Part shown: piece after piece, positions 57,524 through 64,000 of the stretch
Position numbering within the stretch: position 1 is the stretch's first letter
Layout: each line of letters begins with the position of its first letter
DNA from: Nonomuraea helvata
GTDB lineage: Bacteria; Actinomycetota; Actinomycetes; Streptosporangiales; Streptosporangiaceae
Assembly (NCBI RefSeq): GCF_039535785.1
Contig: NZ_BAAAXV010000012.1
Span: forward strand, 558,001 to 622,000
Direction of reading: 5' to 3'
DNA length: 64,000 nucleotides
The notes under the pieces: generated by a model
What the model saw: only the letters and a program-made list of their open reading frames with translations
The model's database searches: none
What the model was told of the DNA's origin: nothing
Translations under genes and position numbers: made by a program

Positions 57524-60415
57524 TCATATGGTGACGATCTGCCATTCCTGGTTGGCGCCGTTGTTGCCAGGCCATTGGATGATTCGGGCGCCGTCGGTTG
57601 TGGAGCCCCCTTCGACGTCCGCGCACAATCCGTTGCCGATGTTGACGAGTCGGTAGTAGCCGCTTGTGGCTGCGGGAAGGAGTTTCCACTGCTGGTTCGC
57701 GCCGTTGTTATCGGTCGCCTGGACGAGTGCGGCGCCCTGGTTGGCGTTCGGGCTGCTGAGGACCTTGCCGCTGCCGACACCGGACAGCCGTAAGGAGCCG
57801 TCGGAGTTCTGCAACATCCGCCACTGCTGGTTGGGCCCGCCGTTCCAGCGCCATTGGACGATGGCGGCGCCGTCGGCGGTGGAGGCGCCCGAGACGTCAA
57901 GCACCTTACCGCTGTTGCGGTTGACCAGGCGGACGACGCCGGTGGACGGGCCGCCGGCGCCCAACTCGACGGTGATCTGGGTAGTCGTACCTGCGGTGAG
58001 TGACACCTGCCTGGCGTAGCTGCCCAACGGCGAGGCGGCGACGCTCGCACCGGTGGAAACGGAAGCGATCCCGCGCCGGGAGATGAGCGTTACGGTCTGG
58101 GTGATGTCGGAGACGACGGTGGCGGTGACGGTCCGGGCGCCGATGTCCCATGTGAGGGACTCGATCCGGATGCGGTTGCGGCCGCGCACCCCGGTGATCG
58201 TGCCCTTGGCGAACTGATCGGGCAGGGCGGGCAGCAACTCTAGGATGCCGGGCCTCGTGTAGATCAATGCCTCGGCGAGAATCGCGGGCAGCGAATTGGC
58301 GGCATCGGCGTTGTAGATCGCCAGGTTCGGGTTGTGCGAGGTCATCAACGACCGGAAGATCATGTTGTTGCCCAGAATCTTCCGCACGTTGGTGTACACG
58401 CCGGCGCCGTCCTTGAGCCGGGCTCGGGCGAGGCTGCGGTGGATGGCGCCGTGAGCCTCCCCTGCCTCGTCCCCTCGCAGATCCAGGGCGCGGCTCGCGT
58501 AGCGGATCAGGTCGGGTTTGTCTTCGGGGTTGATCTCGTGCAGCGGCCAGAGCGGGTACATGTGCTGTACGTGACGGTGGTTGTATCGGTCGCTCAGGCT
58601 GGGCCACGACCATTCCGCGAGCGCCCCGTCGCCGTTGATCCGGTAATCGGGCATCTTGGCCAGCAAGGCGGTCCAGCGTTGCACGCCTTGGCCTGGGCCC
58701 TGCTCGGTGCCGAGGAAGTTAGCAGCCTCGATGGCGGCCTGCAGCGCGTGCTTGCCCGCGGCGATCTCGCCGGTCGCATTGATCGACAACTGCCTGCCCG
58801 TGTTGCCGGGGCTGTTCTCCATGGAGAAGCACGGCACGAAGATGACCTTGCCGTTGGCGTCGGTGCGGGTGAGGAAGTCCTCGTAGAACGACGCGAGCTC
58901 GATCAGGACCGGAGCGAGCTTGGTGCGATAGAAGGTGGCGTCACCGGTGACCTGGTAGTACTCGAGCAGCGGATAGAGCAGCCAGTCGGCGCCGCCAATC
59001 CAGGTGTGCCCGGGGAACCCGCCGTCGAAGTGCAGCATCTTGCCGTACTCGCCGTCGGTCCGGGAGGGAGCGAGCAGGCCGCGAGCGCCGTAGAGGTTTC
59101 TGGCGTTGGTGCGCCAGTCGTTGATCTGGCCGAGAATCAGGTTGAAGTAGCCGTCCATGGCTTCGGTGAGGGACAGGATGTTGCCGCCTGCGACCTGGAA
59201 GTTGACGTTGGCGTCGGTGGTGAAGTCGCCGGCCCATGCCGCGTCCCAGGCGCCCGTCCACAGGCCGGTCAGCCGGGGCGGCAGGATGCCGCTGGAACTG
59301 AGGAACAGGTAACGGCCGGAGTCGTACATCCGCTCCAACAACGCGAGGTCGATGACATTGCGGTTGGCATTCTGCCGCGCGATCAACTCGCTGGTCGACA
59401 ATTGCCGATCGGCGGCGCTGACGTTCAGGTCGAGGCGTGAACGGTCGTACAGCGCGGTGTGCAGGGCAGTATGCCGCGTGAGCAAGCCCGTGTAGTCGGC
59501 GCTCAGCGCGGCCAGCGCCGTGTGCAGCGGTTTCGCGTCCCACGCGGTGGACGACTCGTAGCGGTCGAGTTTGGTCAGCAGCACGAGCTTGGTCGCCGAG
59601 GCCACCACGATGGCCGACCCGCTCACCCGTACCGAACCGCCGGTCGCGATCACCCGGGTGACGCCCTCATAGCCGAAAGCCCCCTGCCCGGCGGGGTATC
59701 TGCCCCGCAGGTTCAGGTAGCCATCACCGTTGGCGACCGTGGCCAGGGTGGTGAAGCCGACCGACCCCGGCACGCCGCTCAGGCCTGTGTTGACGCTCAG
59801 CGTGGTGTCGATCGTCCGGCCCGGCGCGGGAGTGAGCTCGTGGACGATGACCCCGTCGGCTCGAGAAGCGAAAGCCCGGCGGCTCCACGTACCGTAACCG
59901 TCGGTCCACGTCGAGGTGACCTCACCGGTCCTGAAATCGGTGATCCGGGCGTAGTCGTTGACCGTCGTCACCCCTGGGGCGCTGATCTGCAGCTCATAAC
60001 CCGGATGGAAGGTCTGGGTCCAGCGCAACGACCAGCCGGAGGTGAAGTCACTGGTGGCACCGTTGAAGTCGCCGGCAAGCGCCTTGTCCCTGACCCCCGC
60101 CAATCGGCCCGACAGCACCGGCGGAGTCACGTTACGGGTGCCGTTGGGCAGCACGAACCGATGATGGGTGAAGACCACCTTCTCCAGACTGGGCGCACCG
60201 TAGAGCATGGCCCCGTACTCACCGTTGCCGGTCAGGAAGGCATCGGTCCAACCTGCCGCGGCGGCCGTATCGTAGATGCCGCGTTGCGGCAGCGTCAGCT
60301 GCGGCGGCACGGCAGCAGCCGCTCGGCCATTGAAGATTGCCGGAGGCAGCCCGGCAGCGCCGGCGGTGGCCACAGTGGTGGCGATGAAGTGTCGACGGTT
60401 CATCGGCGTGCTCAT
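57524..60415 (-). CDS. Tat-exported GH95-like glycosidase with C-terminal ricin-type lectin domain
   Basis: A 963-residue secreted enzyme. A twin-arginine signal (NRRHFIATTVATAGAAG) ends near residue 36. The GH95-type N-terminal beta-sandwich (TGNGEYGAMLYGAPSLEKVV) and barrel (LTGLWTGAWDAAWAGDFTTD, ANVNFQVAGGNIL, HRHVQHMYPLWPLHEINPED) occupy about residues 40-800. The motifs differ from the operon GH95 (for example VQHMYPLWP instead of LSHLYGLYP), so specificity may differ. The C-terminus (about 835-963) is a three-repeat beta-trefoil with the NQQW motifs of ricin-type lectins, which bind galactose or xylose chains. AGGAG sets the ATG at 60415. It likely trims fucose or a related sugar outside the cell. 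Confidence 0.88.
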   Translation of the reverse strand: MSTPMNRRHFIATTVATAGAAGLPPAIFNGRAAAAVPPQLTLPQRGIYDTAAAAGWTDAFLTGNGEYGAMLYGAPSLEKVVFTHHRFVLPNGTRNVTPPVLSGRLAGVRDKALAGDFNGATSDFTSGWSLRWTQTFHPGYELQISAPGVTTVNDYARITDFRTGEVTSTWTDGYGTWSRRAFASRADGVIVHELTPAPGRTIDTTLSVNTGLSGVPGSVGFTTLATVANGDGYLNLRGRYPAGQGAFGYEGVTRVIATGGSVRVSGSAIVVASATKLVLLTKLDRYESSTAWDAKPLHTALAALSADYTGLLTRHTALHTALYDRSRLDLNVSAADRQLSTSELIARQNANRNVIDLALLERMYDSGRYLFLSSSGILPPRLTGLWTGAWDAAWAGDFTTDANVNFQVAGGNILSLTEAMDGYFNLILGQINDWRTNARNLYGARGLLAPSRTDGEYGKMLHFDGGFPGHTWIGGADWLLYPLLEYYQVTGDATFYRTKLAPVLIELASFYEDFLTRTDANGKVIFVPCFSMENSPGNTGRQLSINATGEIAAGKHALQAAIEAANFLGTEQGPGQGVQRWTALLAKMPDYRINGDGALAEWSWPSLSDRYNHRHVQHMYPLWPLHEINPEDKPDLIRYASRALDLRGDEAGEAHGAIHRSLARARLKDGAGVYTNVRKILGNNMIFRSLMTSHNPNLAIYNADAANSLPAILAEALIYTRPGILELLPALPDQFAKGTITGVRGRNRIRIESLTWDIGARTVTATVVSDITQTVTLISRRGIASVSTGASVAASPLGSYARQVSLTAGTTTQITVELGAGGPSTGVVRLVNRNSGKVLDVSGASTADGAAIVQWRWNGGPNQQWRMLQNSDGSLRLSGVGSGKVLSSPNANQGAALVQATDNNGANQQWKLLPAATSGYYRLVNIGNGLCADVEGGSTTDGARIIQWPGNNGANQEWQIVTI

Positions 60416-61252
60416 CGAAACTCCTGATGGCGAGGTAGGTGATGGTTTTGCCTAATGCCGCCCGTGCCGCCACGGCTGGTTCATCGCTCCGCACCGGGTG
60501 CCGTTCGACGAAACACCGTGATGTGGGGCACGCGGTAGAACGTCGACCCGGACCTGATTGAAACGATGTGGTTCGTCAACGCGATAAGGCATCCGACAAG
60601 GAATAGGTTCGCCGAAACGTATGACGTCCAATGTCTGGCGTCAAGGGGGACTCGCGATGCCGCGCAACCCGGCCTCGGATCCTGCGGATGACCGGCGTTT
60701 TCTCTGGACCATTCGTGAAATTTTCACCGGCAGAAGACCAGGTGTCAGGACGGTTGCGGCGAGCTCGGGTTCGCGCGTTACTTCCGCCTGTCATCCGTGA
60801 ACGCAGCCGGTGGCCAGCAGAAATCGTCCCACCTCTGTAAGAGCCTGCTGACTAACGATTTTGGTCGCAGGGGCTGGGGTTGGGATGCGCGTAGAGGAGG
60901 TCGGGGGACGAGATGACCCTGTGGGTGGGCGCACGCAGGCAGGTTCTGGCGGCGCTGCGCGAGCGCGCCGAGCGGATGGAGCCTCAGCAGGCGGCCCGGG
61001 CCGAGCAGGCGCGGGCGCGAAGACCCCTGTCCCGTCAATGGGGTGCACCGGCCCAAGGGCGACCACCAGGTGCCGGGCACTCGGCCTACCGGTCGACTCG
61101 CAAAGCGGGTATGGCTATCAAGGCGGAAGATGACCGAAGGCGAAGACCTGCGCATGCACCGGGCCGGGATACGACCTGAGACCTGTGACGGCGGACGCCG
61201 GCCGCGCCAGGCTTCGAGCGCCAGGAACGCGCCCGCTCGGCATCCGAAAGGC
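60416..61252. other. 837-bp region without a supported gene
   Basis: It contains the promoter side of the GH95 gene and a plus-strand open frame at 60913-61179 (basic, Arg/Ala/Gln-rich, no recognisable domain). Nothing here could be assigned with confidence. Confidence 0.4.
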
Positions 61253-61603
61253 ATGACACAGTTAACGATCACTATCAAGCAGCGTCCCCGCTTCGCCCTC
61301 CTGGAGTTGGAGGAAGAGCTGGATCACCAGACCCATCCCGCCCTGCTGCACGCGCTGGATGGGCTGTTGACCGCTTCCCGGCCGCGCATCGTGGTCGATA
61401 CCGCGCAGCTGGAGTTTTGTGACTCCCATGGCCTGTGGGTCCTCATCGACGCCCAGAGCCGGGCCGAGAAACGTGGCGGGGCGCTGCGGCTGATCGGTGT
61501 GCAGGGCAGCCTGGCCCGGCTGCTCACGGTCACCCAGCTGGTGGATCTGTTCCCCCCTTACAGCGATCTGACGCAAGCCCCGGCCTGGCCCGCTCGCGAT
61601 TGA
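61253..61603 (+). CDS. STAS-domain anti-sigma-factor antagonist
   Basis: A 116-residue single STAS domain (SpoIIAA/RsbV type). IVVDTAQLEFCDSHGLWVLI includes the conserved phosphorylatable Ser in D-S-x-G, and GGALRLIGVQGSLARLLTVT is the second conserved part. Such proteins release a sigma factor by binding its HATPase-type anti-sigma kinase. A broken anti-sigma-like ATPase lies 90 bp away on the opposite strand. The ATG at 61253 has GAAAGG close upstream. Confidence 0.9.
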   Translation: MTQLTITIKQRPRFALLELEEELDHQTHPALLHALDGLLTASRPRIVVDTAQLEFCDSHGLWVLIDAQSRAEKRGGALRLIGVQGSLARLLTVTQLVDLFPPYSDLTQAPAWPARD

Positions 61604-61690
61604 CACACCAGGGGCCGCGAGCCACCCGCCGCCGACCGCAGCACCGCTCGTAGCAACACCTGTCACGGCGGCGCGGCCCAGGGCAGCGCG

Positions 61691-61830
61691 TCAGTTGATG
61701 CGGGGAAGGCGCCGGGTGAAACGCAGGCGCAGGGGGCATCCGCCTTCGGAATGGTCGATGAGGACCTGGTCGGATAACCGGGCGATCACCCACAGCCCGT
61801 AACCATGGGCGGCGATCGGTGGAGGCACCG
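61691..61830 (-). pseudogene. C-terminal remnant of an HATPase-type anti-sigma regulator
   Basis: AAHGYGLWVIARLSDQVLID then HSEGGCPLRLRFTRRLP matches the last ATP-lid/G2 segment of RsbW-like anti-sigma kinases (GxGLWxxxxLSDxV...G...VRLxF). The N-terminal 100 residues are missing; the sequence upstream is taken by another remnant on the opposite strand. Confidence 0.55.
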
Positions 61831-61837
61831 CGGTGCG

Positions 61838-62111
61838 CTGCTGGAAACGATCGGCGTCACCGAACGCGCCGCGCACGGGATCATCAACGATCTGGTGCAG
61901 GAGGGCTATGTGGAGCGGGTACGCGAGGGCCGCCGTAACCGCTATGTGATCGTTCCCGGGCCGTCATCTGCGTCATCCCAGCCAGAACACCGTTCCCGTG
62001 CAACGGCTCATCGACCTGTTCGCCGGTACCGTCGTAGGCCCTGACGCGGTGCAGCGTGGCGCAGAGGCCGAAGAAGAGTCACCGGACACCTCGCGCCGGA
62101 AGCTGGACTGA
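61838..62111 (+). pseudogene. winged-helix (MarR/ArsR-like) regulator, 5'-truncated and frameshifted
   Basis: LLETIGVTERAAHGIINDLV then QEGYVERVREGRRNRYVIVP is the recognition helix and wing of a common actinobacterial winged-helix protein. Its usual continuation appears only after a one-base shift near 61968 (LRHPSQNTVPVQRLIDLFAG), ending at 62111. The start is lost at the junction with the ATPase remnant. Confidence 0.6.
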
Positions 62112-62178
62112 CGGGCGAGGGGCTGTCCACGTCTGCCCGGCCGGTCATTGTCATACAGAGGGGTGGCGTCGGTGCCGA

Positions 62179-63180
62179 TCACGCGGCAGGCCGAGGTCCT
62201 GCGGCCCGGCGCAGCCGGTTGGCGATCGCGGTGCCCAGCCCCTGCTCCGCCGGAGGGGACGCGATGATGAGGTCACATCCTCGCTGGTCGAGTTCGCGCA
62301 GGAAGGCGTATAGCCCGCGCGCGTAGGCGGGAATCGAAGCGGGGACCGCCACCACGGCGTGCGCCTTCACCTCGGTGTCGGCGAAGGCGGGAGGAAGCAG
62401 GACGCCCACCCGATGCCCCGACTCCTGCGCGAGTTCCGCTTCGGCGACCACCTTCTCTGGCGCGACCAGGACGACCCGGGCACGCGGGGCGTAGTGCGAG
62501 GGATGCTGGCCGGGCACCCGGACGTGGCTCGTCACCGGGACCGCAAGCTGGCGCCCCAGCGCCGCTTCGAGGTCTTCGCGCGTCACTCCGCCGGGCCGAA
62601 GGATGCTCAGAGCCTCGCCCGTGGCGTCAACGATGGTCGACTCGACGCCGACCTGACAGGGCCCGCCGTCCAGCACGACGTCGACGGCATCACCGAGCTC
62701 GGCGCGGACGTGGCCAGCCGTGGTGGGGCTGACCGAGCCGAAGCGGTTGGCCGACGGGGCCGCGATGCCGCCGCCGAAGGCCGCCAGCAGCGCGAGCGCG
62801 ACAGGATGGGCGGGCACACGCACGGCCACCGTCTCCAGGCCGCCCGTCGCTTCCAAGGGCACTCGGCGGCCGCGCCGCAGGACCAGCGTCAGCGGCCCCG
62901 GCCAGAAACGCTCGGCCAGCAGCCGCGCGGTGGCGGGCACCTCCTCGACCCAATCGCCCAGCTGCCCCGCGCCGCCGAGGTGGACGATCAGCGGGTGGGA
63001 AGGCGGACGCCCCTTGACCTGGAAGACGCGCGCGACGGCGGCGCCGTCGGCGGCGTTGGCGCCCAGACCGTAGACGGTCTCGGTCGGGAAGGCCACCAGA
63101 CCTCCGCCGCGCAGCACCCCGGCCGCCCTGTCGATGGCCGCGCTGTCCATGTCACCAGGTCTTGCCGTCACCCTCACCAT
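62179..63180 (-). CDS. Sua5/YrdC/YwlC-family L-threonylcarbamoyladenylate synthase
   Basis: A 333-residue protein with the full Sua5 layout. The YrdC domain (about residues 8-200) has LVAFPTETVYGLGANAAD, VFQVKGRPPSHPLIVHL, WPGPLTLVLRR, AVRVPAHPVALALL, APSANRFGSVSPTTAGHV and GVESTIVDATGEALSILRPG. A linker (HYAPRARVVLV) leads to the Sua5 C-terminal domain. It makes threonylcarbamoyl-AMP from threonine, bicarbonate and ATP for the t6A37 tRNA modification. Many actinobacteria carry a short YrdC form; this is the long form. Whether it is the only copy cannot be judged here. Confidence 0.92.
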   Translation of the reverse strand: MVRVTARPGDMDSAAIDRAAGVLRGGGLVAFPTETVYGLGANAADGAAVARVFQVKGRPPSHPLIVHLGGAGQLGDWVEEVPATARLLAERFWPGPLTLVLRRGRRVPLEATGGLETVAVRVPAHPVALALLAAFGGGIAAPSANRFGSVSPTTAGHVRAELGDAVDVVLDGGPCQVGVESTIVDATGEALSILRPGGVTREDLEAALGRQLAVPVTSHVRVPGQHPSHYAPRARVVLVAPEKVVAEAELAQESGHRVGVLLPPAFADTEVKAHAVVAVPASIPAYARGLYAFLRELDQRGCDLIIASPPAEQGLGTAIANRLRRAAGPRPAA

Positions 63181-63373
63181 CCTCCCACTGTTTCTGCCGT
63201 TGCATTCCGCGCACGATGACGAACCGGTGCCCCACCCAGCGAGGTAGGACGGCTAGCAGCGCCGCCACCCAGCCGTGCCCAGCCCTACCCCGCGCCTACG
63301 CACCGTGGCCCTGCTTGCCCAGCCGTTCGGGCCTGCTCCCACGGCAAGGCAGGCGGAGGTCTGCTGCTGGTGC

Positions 63374-63602
63374 AGACGCTGCGCATCACCGGACTGGACA
63401 AAGCCCTATCCGAGCGGCTGGAGCGGCGGCGGCCCAGCCGCGCCGTCCACGACCCCGCAAAGATCATCACCGATCTGGCCCTCCCCTGGCGCTCGGCGGA
63501 GACTGCCGTGCCGGCATCACCATGCTGCGCTCCCAGCCCGAACTGTCCGGCACCGTCGCCTCCGACCCGACCGTCTCACTCCGCCGCCGGAGGGGGCTCT
63601 GA
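63374..63602 (+). pseudogene. IS1380-family transposase N-terminal remnant
   Basis: LRITGLDKALSERLERRRPS then RAVHDPAKIITDLAL is the start of IS1380-type transposases. The continuation ALGGDCRAGITMLRSQPELS then GTVASDPTVS lies in another frame after a shift near 63485. The catalytic domain is missing. Confidence 0.65.
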
Positions 63603-64000
63603 TCAGCGGGCTGTCGGCGTCAGGTCCCACAGGTGGATCCGATGACCGAACGGGACGGTGCCGTCCGACCTCCGCGTGACGGCGGCCGGCGTGCCCGCGA
63701 CCTCGGTGACCGATTCGAGGTAGCCGGTGAGCGGCTCGCCGATCTGCTCTCCGCGCGCCAGGTCCCACACGAGGGTCGTGGCCCTACGCGGATCGTTGGG
63801 ATCGGGGTAGCCCCCGGTCAGGGCGATTGCGCGGCCGCCCACGGTCGCCGTGACCACGCGCTCGATTTTGCCGATGTGCCCGGTCAGCGGCGCCCCGATC
63901 GGCTCCTGGGCTGCGAGGTCCCAGATGCGTAGCCCGGGGCCGTCGCCGGCCAGCACCACGGCGCGGCCCTCCACCTCGGTGATCGCGATGCCGCCGACGG
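63603..64000 (-). CDS. WD40-repeat protein, C-terminal end (5' part outside window)
   Basis: The frame is open to the right edge. It contains at least two WD40/beta-propeller blades (DGPGLRIWDLAAQEPIGAPL then TGHIGKIERVVTATVGGRAI; TTLVWDLARGEQIGEPLTGY) and ends HRIHLWDLTPTAR. Such repeats form the C-terminal propeller of large actinobacterial signalling or scaffold proteins. Function cannot be inferred without the N-terminus. Confidence 0.85.
   Translation of the reverse strand, partial: VGGIAITEVEGRAVVLAGDGPGLRIWDLAAQEPIGAPLTGHIGKIERVVTATVGGRAIALTGGYPDPNDPRRATTLVWDLARGEQIGEPLTGYLESVTEVAGTPAAVTRRSDGTVPFGHRIHLWDLTPTAR

Noticed and set aside
60778..61278. Minus-strand 166-residue open frame
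   Set aside because: Arg/Pro/Leu-rich with no domain; it overlaps the STAS promoter region and shows no start signal.

Overview
The window is high-GC DNA from an actinobacterium. GTG/TTG starts, ATGA-coupled operons, ECF41-type and CU044_5270-linked sigma factors, CBM2-tagged secreted enzymes and ROK/LacI sugar regulators suggest a Streptosporangiales-like soil or litter organism; the taxonomic guess is inference. No tRNA, rRNA or CRISPR array was seen.

Left part (1-11.5 kb). A truncated Tn3-family transposase runs off the left edge. An ECF41/SigJ-type sigma gene, an NAD(P)-binding epimerase-like gene, a small membrane-protein gene and a cytochrome P450 once formed one co-directional cluster. 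A complete 7.2-kb Tn3-family transposon (1565-8790; 40-bp terminal inverted repeats, 5-bp target duplication TTGTC) has landed in the last codons of the sigma gene. It carries a XerD-like recombinase (likely resolvase), a TetR regulator divergent from a small membrane protein and a lipoprotein carboxylesterase, and the transposase. The sigma factor now ends inside the transposon repeat; its original last codons lie beyond the right end. The ferredoxin expected after the P450 is reduced to eight codons.

Middle part (11.5-35.4 kb). This is a mobile-element accumulation zone. It holds a Tn554-like trio (two tyrosine recombinases plus a DUF6262/TnpC-like protein) next to a fourth, degenerate zinc-ribbon recombinase; two intact serine recombinases; remnants of Tn3, ISL3, IS4, ISAs1, integrase and resolvase genes; and an intact ISKra4-type element (26583-28910) that splits a PHP-domain phosphatase gene between 10-bp direct repeats. 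A perfect 50-bp inverted duplication (12896-12945 / 20701-20750) brackets the trio. Interspersed are an S1-domain protein, a ureohydrolase with a frameshifted divergent ArsR-type regulator, an ECF sigma/CU044_5270 pair, a DHFR-like protein, a YCII protein, a metallopeptidase-family protein without its HExxH site, and a secreted cutinase/polyester-hydrolase-like enzyme joined to a CBM2 domain.

Right part (35.4-60.4 kb). This is a plant-glycan utilisation locus. A ROK regulator, an HTH-less LacI-type protein, a GH2 beta-mannosidase and a second ROK regulator stand opposite an operon of a family-5 binding protein, a permease, a permease-ATPase fusion, an ATPase and a secreted CBM2-GH5 enzyme. 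A convergent operon headed by a LacI regulator follows: GH2 beta-galactosidase-like enzyme, two sugar permeases, binding lipoprotein and GH95 alpha-L-fucosidase. Upstream of it is a Tat-exported GH95 enzyme with a C-terminal ricin-type lectin. The operons converge on a 14-bp-stem hairpin. Together they suggest outside cleavage of a beta-mannan/glucan-type backbone and removal of fucose, galactose and mannose, with uptake through two ABC systems.

Right end (60.4-64 kb). A STAS anti-sigma antagonist, broken pieces of an anti-sigma ATPase and of a winged-helix regulator, a Sua5/YrdC-type tRNA threonylcarbamoylation protein, an IS1380 remnant, and the C-terminal end of a WD40-repeat protein that runs off the edge.
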